64,000 bases of DNA. Source: Closterium sp. NIES-65 (Eukaryota > Streptophyta > Zygnematophyceae > Desmidiales > Closteriaceae). The notes beneath the pieces are model-generated. The model did not search any database. It was not told the DNA's origin and saw nothing but the letters and a program-made list of their open reading frames with translations. Below are positions 47,004 through 56,959 of the stretch, in pieces. The stretch covers positions 1-64,000 of the forward strand of contig CANXME010000053.1 in NCBI GenBank assembly GCA_948144175.1, given 5' to 3'. Positions within the stretch are counted from its first letter, which is position 1, and each line of letters opens with the position of its first letter. Position numbers and translations under genes: made by a program.

Positions 47004-50000
47004 ATGGCGGGCAACACCTCGGCGGTAGCTGGTAAATCTTCAGCCCAAGATCGTAGCGGAAGCCATGATTCTGGTGTTTCAGTGCCAAGGGGAGCGCGAA
47101 CAAACCAGAGCTCGCTAGTCAAGGAGGTGCTGAAGAATTTCACCGTCGAGAAGTTCAATGGTGAGGGCTATGATGATTGGGCCTGGAAAATGCAACTCTA
47201 TTTCCGTCAGATTGGATTGCTGAAACTAATGAGTGGGGAGGAGCCTAGACCGAGTGACCCCGCGCTGCAGGAAGATTGGGACGAGCGCTCCTCGGCTGGC
47301 TACTATTTGATGTCGCAAAGATTGGAGCTGAACCAGCGTCACCACGTCATGCACCTGCTGCCGGAGGTTGAGTGCGGTCCGAAGGCGTGGACCGTGTTGA
47401 AGGAGCTGCACGCCCCGACCTTCGTTGTTGCAACGTTGATGCTGGAGAGGGAGCTTTCCGCGTTGCGCCTGAGCGAGGGAGAGCCGCTGCAACCTGTCCT
47501 GGACAAATTGCGCGACCTCTACGCGAAGTTGGCGACCGCGAGAATCACCTACCCGGAGCAGACCAAGTGCCTGAAGATGCTCTCGCTGCTGCCGGAATCG
47601 TGGCTTCAATTCACGAGCGGATTGAGCCTGCCACAGATCCAGAGCTCATGGACACTCGAGTGGGTGCGGACAAAGATTATGGAGGAGGACTTCCGTCGCC
47701 GCCAACTGAGGGGTGGAGACGACGGCAGCAGCAGCTATGGGATGCAAGGACGCCGACGTGGCAGAGGACGTGGCTTTGGTGGTGCTGGACGCGGTGCAAA
47801 GAAGGACGACGACTCCAACGACCAAGGAGGTACCGGTTGGGGGCAAGTCGGGTGCTGGTGGCAAAATGAAAGGGAGTTGCTGGTATCGTGAGAAGGAGGG
47901 GCACCCCTGGTTTTTGTGCTATAAGAAACCCGATGAATGGACCCCCCAGAATCGTCACTAGAATGGCGGCGCGCGGAGGAACCAGAAAAACGGCGCGAGC
48001 ATGGTCGCCGATTCGTCCGACAACAACCCGAAGAGCAACGGCGGTGCGGAAAAGAAGAAGGGTCATGGAGCAGGCTTATGTGCCCACATAAGCCTGCTCC
48101 AATATGCCCACATAAGCCATTGGATATGCCCACATATGCCATATATGCCATATGCCCAATCATCCACTATGGCATATGTGGGCTTATGTGGGCATATTGG
48201 AGCAGGCTTATGTGGGCATATCCGCTGAAGCAGAAGGAACATGCCGCCTCTACGATACGGGAAGATTGGCTGCCATTCGTGGAGAAGCAAGCGAATGTGT
48301 GGTGAAGCGGATTAGGACAGATCGGGGTGGTGAGTTCCTTGGAGCTGAGATGATGGCCTGGCTCAAGAAGCAGGGCATCCAGAGGGAGCTGACCACGGCC
48401 TACACCCCACAGTCTAACGGAGTAGCAAAACGGGCGAACCGGACAATTCTGGAGACAGCTAGGGCGCTGCTCATAGAATCTGGGCTGGGCAACTTGATGT
48501 GGCCCCATGCTGTTCGGCACGCTACCGTCGCTAGAAACAGGGTACTCACAAAGGTTGGGGATGACTCGTGGGTGCCGTTGGAGAGGTGGCTTGGGAGGAA
48601 GCCGCCGGTGGACATGCTGAGGGTGTTCGGTTGCATGGCAGTCGCCCACGTCCCCAAGACCTACCGCAGTAAGTTGGGGGCGAGTGCAATCTGGTGTGTG
48701 CATTTGGGGCTGGCTGCTGAGAGCAAGGGATGACTGCTGTGGGAACCTTCCAAGGGTGTGTTGTTTGACAGCAGGGATGTGAAGTTTGTTGAGGGCATGA
48801 TGTATGGGAGCTGGGAGAAACAGCCGGAGGCCAGGGTGTCCCAGCAGATGGAGCAGATCACCATGCAGCTGGACCTGACTCCTACTGTATGGGAGGAGGG
48901 AGAGGAGGCAGCTGCAGAGGGTGGTGATAGAAAGAAGGTACAGGAGGCACCTGCTGGTGGAGAAAATGATGGTGTGGAGACTAGCGGTAGCACTAGTAGA
49001 GCTGCTGGATCCGAGGGAGGAGAGCAGCAGCAGGAGAAAACTAAGAAGCCGAAGGGTGTCGTTATGAAGGGATGGGAGACACCCGTCTCCAGGCCAGGAC
49101 GTACCCGTATGGCTACTAAGAAGCTGACTGCAGGAGCTGATGTAGCGGAGCAGCAGCTTGGGACCGAGGAGGCATTACTGATTCTACCGCATGGCTATGA
49201 TCCGGATGAGGAGGATGAACCTGCCTACTGTTTTCTTGCCCCTGCACCAGAGGAACCAGCTAGCATGGAGGAGGCATTAGCTGGACCAGATAGGGAGAAG
49301 TAGCTGGTTTCCTGGGATGCTGATTACCAGAGCCTGCTAGAGAATGGGACATAGGAGCTGGTGGTGCTGCCTGAGGGGAAGAAAGCCGTACAGTGCAAAT
49401 GGGTGCTAAGGATCAAGACCGATGACAAGGGACAGGTCACCATCTACAAGAGTAGGCTGGTGGCTAAGGGGTTTATGCAGAAGGAGAAGCGGGACTTCAA
49501 TGAGATCTTTGCTCCCACTGCCAAACCCCCTACCCTCCGTGTCTTGTTGGCAGATGCAACCGTTAGTGGGAAATTCATGATTCAGATGGATATATCAACG
49601 GCATTCCTCAATGGGATCTTAAAGGAGGATGTGTACATGACGCAGCCACCTGGGTATGAGGATGGTACGGGCAGGGTGTGCAAGCTGAAAAAACCCATCT
49701 ACGGCTTGAAGCAGGCGCCACGCTGCTGGTACCAGAAGCTGGCAGCTGTTTTAGAGGAGATGGGATTCAAGACCAGCAGCTGTGATGAGAGCCTCTTTCT
49801 CAAGGGGGAGGGGGAGAAGCTGGTGCTGTTTCTGGTCTATGTGGATGACATTCTTCTCTTTAGCAGCAGCTTGAAGGAGATCCAGAAGGTGCAGCAGCAG
49901 CAGATGGAGAACTTCAAGTGCAAGAACCTTGGGGAGGTAAAGTACTACCTCGGGATGCACGTGGAGAGGGATCTGGATCACAGGTGGTTGAAGCTGCACC

Positions 50001-50735
50001 AGGAGAAGTTCATCAAGGAGCTGGGAGAGAAGTACGGGATTGAGAATGAGCGCAAGGTTGCAACTTCCCTGCCAGCAGAATTCAAGCTTGTGAAAGCTGC
50101 AGAGGATGAAGGGGTTGAAGCCGAGGAGCAGCTGCAATTTCAGTCCTTGGTGGGCAGCCTCTTATATGCAGCAGTTCACACGAGGCCCGACTCTTTCTCG
50201 GTTGGGCAGCTGGCTAGGGTGGTGCAGAATCCATCAGAGGAGCAGGTGGATGCAGCTGAGCGTGTGGTGAAGTATCTAATCTCTCACCCAAGCATTGGAG
50301 TTCAATACTCCGCATCTGCACAGGTGAAGCAGAAAGGGGTTGAGGTGCTGAAAGAGAAGGGGGAGAGGCTTGGAGAAGGCAAGCTTTTTCTCACTTGCTT
50401 TACCGATGCTACGTGGGCCTCTGAGAAGGAGGATTCCTCATCTGTGGGAGGATACATCTGCGTAGTTGGGGGAGGACCGGTTAGTTGGAGGTCAAAGAAG
50501 CAGACGGAGACAGCACTCTCTTCCGTGGAGTCAGAGTACATGGCAATGTTTCATGGGGTGAAGGAGGTGATTTGGCTGAGGAGGTTGTTAGAGGAGATTG
50601 GTCAGGAGCAAAAGGTTGCTACGCCGCTCTTTGGCAATAGCAAGGGGGCTCTTGGGATGGCCAGGAACGCTGTGCTTCATGGGCTGAACAAGCACATGCG
50701 TATCAAGTGGCATTGGCTGCGTAAGGAGGTGAAGA
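47004..50735 (+). pseudogene. Copia-A gag-pol of A-VII, heavily damaged
   Basis: Family start at 47004. A small deletion in the Gly/Arg-rich part of gag near 47838 shifts the frame, and the first Cys pair of the knuckle reads CWYR. Protease and the integrase HHCC region are deleted between about 48060 and 48200. Integrase core (IRTDRGGEF onward), RT (YVDDILLF) and RNase H remain in frame blocks. Three Trp codons have become stops (48730 TGA, 49301 TAG, 49352 TAG). RNase H loses the Ile of PDISFS, and the frame ends at KEVKS at the rearrangement breakpoint. Confidence 0.88.
48061..48221. repeat. Nested inverted repeats at a deletion scar
   Basis: 16-bp arms 48067-48082 and 48085-48100 (GGAGCAGGCTTATGTG and its complement) are separated by 2 bp. 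A second, larger pair has 34-bp arms, 48085-48118 and 48181-48214. The arms and the antisense CCAATCATCCACTAT (48147-48161) are all copies of one short integrase stretch (VDDWSRLMWAYP) in both orientations. The tract lies exactly where gag-to-integrase sequence is missing. Confidence 0.92.
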
Positions 50736-51368
50736 GTCAACACGCCAAGAGTCGATGTCCTGCTGCGCCGCAAAATTCACATATCTTGTATTTTGTCGGC
50801 CGCTGCGTTGCGTCAATCTTGTCGATATCCATCGGGTCGGCGGTCGTGGGTGGTGCCGATCGCTTCGTGTCGAATGATCTGTTCGGCATGTGGCGTCGTG
50901 TCTCGGGTTGATCTCGCGTCAGCGCATCGAATGTCTCTGCTGCACACACCATATCGTGGTGGCTGTTGTAGTTCGCGGCAATCATCTGTCGGCGAAATTC
51001 CATTTTTAACCCCTTGGTATACGCTTCAGTTTTTTCCCCTTTGGTCAGGTCGGTAATTTGGTTGGAGAGGGTCTCCATCTGCTGCGTAGATTGTGTTACA
51101 CTGCCAAACTGCTTATGCCGATGAATCTGCTGCCGCGCGCCATGTAGCTGGAATTGATCGGTTCAAAACGTTGAATTAAAGCTGCCCGAAACTTCGTCCA
51201 TGACCCTTGGCCTCGGACCTCGTTGCTATTATAAATCCACTCGAGCGCCGGGCCTTGCAATAGTATCCCTGCGAGCTGAATCCGCATTGCATCGTATGTC
51301 GGGGTCGTACAGCCAACGGCCTCAACGGTGATAATTTTTTGTACATAATTATCACCATTTTCTTCCAT
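50736..51368 (-). pseudogene. Gypsy-E gag
   Basis: Ty3/gypsy capsid and knuckle on the minus strand: LLQGPALEWIYNSNEV, RAALIQRFEPINSSYMAR, DLTKGEKTEAYTKGLK, EFRRQMIAANYNS and the CCHC knuckle CEFCGAAGHRLLAC near 50745. A frameshift near 51150 separates the two reading blocks. Start Met (51368) is the first in frame and fits the family, in which gag begins just before the capsid. The sequence is cut by A-VII at 50735, right after the knuckle, so protease and RT are gone. Confidence 0.82.
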
Positions 51369-51746
51369 TTGGCGATTTACAGAAAGATTTGCGACATAAA
51401 TAATTGAATTCTAGTCGCTGGTTGACTTACTGCGAATCGAATCGACTGTAGAAATGACGAGCGCTGTTTCTGTTGGTCGAGTGATTCTCAGCCGAAATTT
51501 GGGTCAAATCTCGGCCGTTGAGATGAAAGTCGATCCAGCGGTCGAAATTCCAACCTTTTTGGGCGAAATTCTTAGGGTCGTTGAGATTCGAATCGATCTG
51601 ACGATCGAAACTCCAACTTTTTTACCACTGGACCTGAGGATTGTTCGAAAACCGGTTCGAGGGGGACGTTAACAAATAGTGCCGAATTGGTTTATGTACC
51701 AGAAATCGGCGCTTTTCTTCGTAGCCCCCGCGGTTTTAAAAGATAG
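51369..51746 (-). other. Gypsy-E leader
   Basis: Non-coding stretch between the gag start and the candidate LTR. It has diffuse repeats of a GTCGAAATTCCAACTTTT type (51535-51625). No convincing primer site follows the LTR end. Confidence 0.45.
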
Positions 51747-51969
51747 TGTCAGAATCACTAAGGACAGCTAGGCTTAGGAGCCATAGCTTTAGTAGGGAAG
51801 AACTTAGGTTTTAGGGTTGAAGGAGGTGTCGAGAGAATTGTTGCAAGAAGAAGGGGCTTCACTAAGAAAGATGAGTACAAGATATAGCAAGAAGAAGCAT
51901 GGGGCACCACCAACAGCAAATTGGGATGTGCTACACTCTACACTACATACAATTATATATAATTCAACA
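51747..51969 (-). repeat. Candidate gypsy-E LTR
   Basis: Read on the minus strand it begins TGTTGAATTATATATAATTG and ends GATTCTGACA, giving TG...CA ends, a TATA-like start and 223 bp. The pairing with gypsy-E gag rests on position only; there is no second copy to confirm it. Confidence 0.35.
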
Positions 51970-52019
51970 GATAGGTTTTAGCGGCTCTACAATCTTCGCG
52001 TGCAAACAGGCTATGCGTC

Positions 52020-52086
52020 AGAGAATTGAAACTCAAACCGCCTGAGGACCTGTTGCACCATGTGTGACTAAGTCGGAGTGATGGTA
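52020..52086 (-). pseudogene. Copia-C-like RT scrap
   Basis: Minus-strand HMVQQVLRRFEFQF matches the RT C-terminal motif HMVQQVLQRFGF of the copia-C copy at about 34700. It is only about 65 bp, bounded by gypsy-E and gypsy-F sequence, so it is probably the insertion target of one of them. Confidence 0.65.
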
Positions 52087-52786
52087 TGTCACATTTGCAT
52101 GAATGTGAAGGGTAAGGTGGTGGAGCAAAAGGGCTATATATACTGTAAATATTGTATATAGCAGAACGGAGCCAAACGAGAATGGAAGCCCAGGAGTCAG
52201 TTGACTTTTCGCGAGTGAGAAGGGGAGGAGAGGAGCTGATGTTTGCCGAGCCTAGGGGTTGGAGGGTTGCATGGGTGAGAAGGGGAATGGAGCTGACGTA
52301 AGCAAGGTGGGGCGGGCTGGAGAAACAGAGGCAGACGAGATAGCGGCAGCGGGAAGCAGCAGCGCGGGTTGAGAGGGATGGGTGTATGTGTGCATGCTTG
52401 TTTGCTTTCTCTATGTGTGCAGGATTGGGTCGGGGAGCCAGCTGGATCTGGAAGTAAACAGCTGGAGGTCGAGCAGACAGGGCAAGGAAGGATGGCAAGA
52501 GGCATCACGGCTGCAGGCCTGTGTGAAGCAGTTTATAGCTGCTAGCGTAGGCAGGGATGATGGGATAGCAGTACGGTTGTGGCTTCGCAGGTAGAGTAGG
52601 AGGATTCCTGAATCCAATACCCATTGGTGATATATTTCCCTTGTTACACGAAAGTTTTGCTGCAGATGGAGCAAATGGTGAATAGAGGGAGATATGGCGA
52701 GCAAAGAACCGTAGTCTGTGGATAGGAGAGTGCAGTGTGTGACGGAGCAGTGAGCTCATCACATACAAGCAATCTTAGATGAAGGC
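52087..52786 (+). repeat. Candidate gypsy-F 5' LTR and leader
   Basis: Non-coding DNA between the copia-C scrap and the gypsy-F gag start. It begins TGTCACATTTGCATG and has a TATA-like CTATATATAC at 52134-52143. I cannot place the LTR end or a primer site, as the 3' LTR is beyond the window. Long minus-strand frames here are low in complexity and match nothing. Confidence 0.4.
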
Positions 52787-53959
52787 ATGCCCACGAGGTC
52801 GGGAATAGATTTCGCCGCGAAAGAGCCAATAGTAGTTAGTGAGAGGATGGAAGGCGATGGGAAGAATGAAGCCGAGGCTCACGGAGAAACCGCCGCGCAC
52901 GGCGCGGAAGGGGGTGTGTCCGGAAGGCCAGGGGGAGCCACGGGCTCTGACGCCGCATGCGAATCTACGTGTGGGACGGGTGAAACGGGTGAAGGAGGTG
53001 AGGCAGGGAAGCCCGTTTCGTAGAAGGGTGGCGTAACCGCTGGGGGGAGGACGGGTGGCGATCGACTATACCAGCGAAGCGCGTCATGGCAAGGGTTCGA
53101 GGAAGAGGCGGCTTCGTCATGTTGGCGATACACCATGCTACCGAAAGTGGAGGTGCCGGAACGGTTTTCCGGAGAGGTCCGGCGAGGGCCTTCGCTAAAG
53201 AACTACTTGACGCAGCTGGAGAACCTAAGAGCGCGGTGGGAGCGATATCATTTGGCGGCGGAGGAATTCTTTCGGAGATTGGCGAATACACTGACAGGGG
53301 AGGCGGAAACCAACTACCGAATCTGCCGCCGTGAACTGCTGGACTGGGCAGCACAGGGAAGACCAGGAGAAAGAGACCCGACGAAGCGATTCTTGGAGAT
53401 GCTGCGCGAGCAGTTCCCACTGCAGACGCTGGAGCAAGTCGTCGAGTTTTGAGACTTCAAGCGGAGGACTGGTGAATCATTGCTGGCGTACTACGGGCGT
53501 TTGATGGAGCTGGGGGAGGATATGAACTGCACGGCTCAAGGTCGGCTCGTCAGCAAATTCTTGAACGGGCTGAACTATGAGCTGCAGCGGGATGTGCAAG
53601 TGAAGATCTTCGAATTGGGGACAGCGGCGACGCTGAAGGTCGCGTACGAGACGGCAAGAAAGGTAGAGACGGGACGAAGGTTGTTTGAAGTGAAGCGCAC
53701 AACGGAAAGGTCTGCAGAAAGGAGACGGCCTGCATGGAGCGCCAGCCCTGTTGAGTACGAGCGGCCGCCGAGGGGACCAGCAGACGTGTGCAAATGCCAC
53801 AACTGCGGCAAGGGTGGACACCTGCGGCGGGACTGTCGCAATCCACCGGCATGCTCAGTCTGTGGCAAGGAGGATCATCTGAGGAGGGATTGCCCGGAGG
53901 CCCCTACGTGTGAGAGATGCGGGAGAAGAGGGCACGTAGAGCGAGACTGCTACGCGTGA
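52787..53959 (+). pseudogene. Gypsy-F gag with three CCHC knuckles
   Basis: Begins MPTRSGIDFAA, a start commonly seen in gypsy gag. An acidic N-terminus is followed by a capsid-like region (VPERFSGEV, LKNYLTQLE, DPTKRFLEMLREQFP, ESLLAYYGRLMEL, RLVSKFLNGLNYELQ) and three nucleocapsid knuckles at 53795-53953, each C-X2-C-X4-H-X4-C. In-frame stops: TAG at 53021, TGA at 53450, TGA at 53957. The last lies just after the third knuckle and could be original (gag/pol boundary) or a mutation, since the same frame continues into protease. Confidence 0.88.
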
Positions 53960-54871
53960 CGAGGAGAGCCAAAAGAAAAGGGGGAAGTGGCGGAAATGCG
54001 TGCTGAGATTGAGCGGCTGAGGGCCCAGCTGGAGGAGCGAGAAAAGGGGTCCGAGAGGAGGCCGGCCATGGTGGCAAGGCAGGAGGAAGAGGAAGAAGGA
54101 AGCGAGGAGGAGTTCTGCCTGATGGCGAGACCAGCTAGGGAAAGGGATGAGCTGGGATTGAGGCCTAGAGAGAGGTACCTCAGACAGAGGACAGGGGGAC
54201 AGCAGGAGTACGGGCCAAGACGCCGCGCAGGAGAGGACAGAGGGGGAGCAGCACTCCGTCGGCACCCGCTAGAAAGGCTCAGCTGCGCGGCGTCAGTACT
54301 CGTGGCGGAGAAGGGAAACATCACGGTAGGGGGGCTGCCGGTGAAGCAGGCCATCATTGACACAGGAGCTCATCTGGTGCTGATAGGAAGACGGCTGGCG
54401 GAGCAGTTGCAGCTGGACAGGCCAGAGAAGCAGATAGCAGAAGGACTGCTACTAATGACGGCGGAAGGGGGCGGTACGAAATGGATGCCGAAGACACGGG
54501 CAACGGTGGAGATCATGATCAGGCAGGGAAGCCCAGAGGAATGTGCTGTGAAGCTGCATTGCGGCATCTCACCATCAGAAGACTATAACCTGTTACTGGG
54601 AGTGGAGTTTCTCTACAGCATCGGCTCAACCATCTGCATGTGGGAAGAGCGGCTGATGTACCAAGTGACGTACTGGGAATATGACGGGTCCGTGGCGGAG
54701 CTGACTGTGCGCTTGATTCGACGAGAACCGAGGGAGGCATATCAAGCTGAGCTGGGGCACTTGAATTGGGACGCATTAGAGGAGGAGAGGAGATACCGGG
54801 ATTGGCATCGACAGCAGTGGGGAGAGAGTGGCAGCTTGCGGCAGCTTCACTTGGATAGCCGGGTATTTCAG
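53960..54871 (+). pseudogene. Gypsy-F aspartic protease region
   Basis: Same frame as gag. A coiled-coil-like charged stretch (EMRAEIERLRAQLEEREKG) precedes a retropepsin-like domain with the catalytic motif IIDTGAHLVLIGRRLAEQL at about 54353-54410 and a later LLLGVEFLYSIGS, matching the ILG-type strand of the family. No stop occurs in this stretch. The protease would cut the polyprotein and release the methyltransferase and RT. Downstream residues to 54871 (GHLNWDALEEE onward) have no recognised function. Confidence 0.85.
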
Positions 54872-55820
54872 AAGCCGATCGTGCTTCTGGAATTGTTTGG
54901 AGGGATCAGCACGGGACTAATAGCGGCGCTGAAGGCAGGTCTGCGAGTAGAGAAGTATATCTACGTGGACAATGATGACATCGCGAGCACGATATCCTGG
55001 CATTATATCAAGAGGCTGGAGGAGAGGAACCCCTCTCAGCTGTACGAAGGAGCGATAGAACGGGGAGCGGAGTGGATATGCCACCGAGTAGATCACGTCA
55101 AGGAAGAGGCGCTTGCGCGCTAGGAACACATAGACTTGGTGGTGGCAGGCTGGGAATGCTAGGGGATGTCCCGGGTGGGAGAGGGATGAGGAATGGCAGA
55201 TCCAAGGAGTGGGCTGTTTCGGGAACTGATCAGGATCCTAAAACTGATCAAGCGCAAACAAGGGGAGGTGGCGTACATAGTGGAGAACGTGGACACGAGG
55301 GATGACTAGAGAGAGGCGGTGAAGCAGGCAGAGGAAGAGATCCGAGGGGAGCTGGGGGTAGGGGTGGCCTGAGATGCAGCATCGGACACGCGGGTATTGC
55401 CAGAACGTGCTACCAGAAGCGATGCTACAGTACAAGTTGTCGCTGATGGAGCGACCAAGACCACGGTTTGTGGCAGATATATTGGAACCCACGCGGACCC
55501 CAGCGCCAGTGCAACACCCGGACCATGAGAGGCAGTATCCATGCAACGAAGTCGGGAAGCCACGACAAGCCTGGCCCACGCTGGTGGCTTACAAGAATGC
55601 GAAAGGGTTTAAGCTAAAGGACGGGGTGGAGGGACCCGGGATGGTGTTTGATCGGTTGAAGAGAGTGTGGGAAGAGCCGACGGCGTTAGAATAAGAGCTA
55701 GCCATGGGCTTCATGGCAGGCGCCACCGCAAGCCTAGAAGTGACAGAAGATCAGAGACGGAGGGCATTGGGGAAGGCCATGGACCTCAACGCCCTACACT
55801 GGCTGATAAGCACAATGGAC
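54872..55820 (+). pseudogene. C5-cytosine DNA methyltransferase domain of gypsy-F
   Basis: Motifs in standard, unpermuted order: I (LLELFGGISTGLIAALKAGL, from 54884; AdoMet loop), II (KYIYVDNDDIAS), IV (IDLVVAGWEC-stop-GMS, catalytic Cys codon 55157-55159, the stop at 55160 standing where Gln is usual), VI (VAYIVENVD, Glu at 55283), VIII (QHRTRGYCQNVLPEAM, from 55377), IX-like (AWPTLVAYKNAKG) and X (RRRALGKAMDLNALHWLIST). The pattern is closest to the DNMT3 type and differs from plant DRM, which is circularly permuted. Stops: 55121, 55160, 55187, 55307, 55692; a 1-base insertion near 55370 shifts frame. Motif IV has WEC where PC is usual. About 315 codons, so a full catalytic domain without separate targeting domains. 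Confidence 0.92.
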
Positions 55821-56913
55821 TGTTGGGTGCAAATTCACATTGCACGACATCCTGCCGTCTGTTTGTACGAGTATGCGTGTGCGAATGCATTTGCGTGTGA
55901 ATGGTATGTTTGTGTGTTTGTTTGCTTTCGCAATTTTCGCTTGAAGCATTTGCAGGTACTCGCAAAATGTGCGCTTCGGCATAACATTGTACGCGCTATG
56001 AACAGTACAAGCAGAAAGGACGAGCTCGCAAAGGAACCCAAGATGGAAGCTTTGCGGTTCAACTTACTTGATTGCGCAGATTCAGTTCTATCCAACTCGA
56101 AATTGTACTGTTTTGTTTGGTTGACTATAGTGTAGCAGGGCAGGCACTATAGGGGTACAATTTAGGTGAAGGTTGGATGTTGTTTGTCTGTATCTGCATG
56201 CTACAGGGCCAGGGGAAACCAGCGGAACCAGCATTTGGCTGGTTGGGCAAAGACAAAACAGGTTCTGTTTTTAGGACCTGAACCTGGTTGTTGTTTTCCC
56301 AGGTTGGAAAAACAGAACCAGAGGTTGTTCACCAACCTATCACCTGCTATTTTGTCCAGCCATGTTGGTTCTGTTGCTTGGAATTATTTGGGATCATCCC
56401 TGGTTGTTCCCAGGTTGATTCCCAAGGTCCTTGCTAGCTAGAGCTATTTATTCCTTCTCTGTTTGTACCTGAATATAGTGAAATTGATTCAAGCGAATTC
56501 CTTCCTTGCTGGAATTTCTTGTCTACGCGGTGCGACGGCGGAATGCTACCCGAGTCAACGCTAGTACGCTAGCACTCCAACGCTAGGCTAACGCTGTCCG
56601 AGCCATAACTTCGTAATGGCAGAACTTTTCGCGAGGCAACTTGGCTTATTTTAAAGCTCTTAGAGTGAGCTTCGATATAGGAAATTCTCAGCTTAATCCG
56701 ATCGACGGTCTGCACGATACGCTGCGCGACGTTCAAGGTACTCTTGCTGTTTTGACTAAGTCCCTCTTGATTCCTCTCTCTACAAACTCGGACCCGAGGA
56801 TAGGGGCTGGTCTTGTACCAGGCACCCAAGGACCCTTGGAGGTGACCCCGAGGAGAGGTTTTAAGTGTGATAAAGTCTTAATAGCTTGAGTTTATTAGGC
56901 CCTTACACCAACA
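55821..56913 (+). repeat. Copia-A LTR, 5' LTR of A-VIII
   Basis: 1093 bp, TGTTGGGTGC to TTACACCAACA. Contains clusters of short AACCTGG/CCAGGTT motifs (56200-56420) and of ACGCTAG motifs (56560-56590). Those motif clusters occur in all copies. Confidence 0.95.
56444..56452 (+). promoter_or_regulatory. Possible TATA box of A-VIII
   Basis: CTATTTATT; the same position reads ACTATATAA in the A-IV LTRs, so a TATA-type promoter with transcription start shortly downstream (about 30 bp) is plausible. No experimental support is visible. Confidence 0.35.
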
Positions 56914-56916
56914 AGC

Positions 56917-56928
56917 TGGTATCAGAGC
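56917..56928 (+). other. Primer-binding site of A-VIII
   Basis: TGGTATCAGAGC, complementary to the initiator-Met tRNA 3' end, three bases (AGC) after the LTR. Confidence 0.88.
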
Positions 56929-56959
56929 TGCGTTATAGTGATCCTCGATATAGGTAGCT

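Larger units (their letters stand above)
45865..50735 (+). mobile_element. Copia-A copy A-VII, 3' end lost
   Basis: 5' LTR (45865-46957), a primer site with one mismatch (TGGTTTCAGAGC, 46961-46972) and a degenerate internal region ending abruptly at 50735 in RNase H, where gypsy-E gag begins in the opposite direction. There is no 3' LTR. The internal region has a large deletion covering protease and the integrase N-terminus, replaced by palindromic DNA at 48061-48221. Confidence 0.88.

Noticed and set aside
51954..52768. Long minus-strand frames of 87-181 codons
   Set aside because: Low-complexity Ser/Pro/Leu frames antisense to a purine-rich non-coding stretch, with no motif. More likely the gypsy-F LTR and leader.
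54872..55820. Methyltransferase as a separate host gene into which gypsy inserted
   Set aside because: Protease runs into it in the same frame without a stop or start, RT follows in the same direction beyond it, and no intron or LTR edge lies between. Not fully excluded without other copies.
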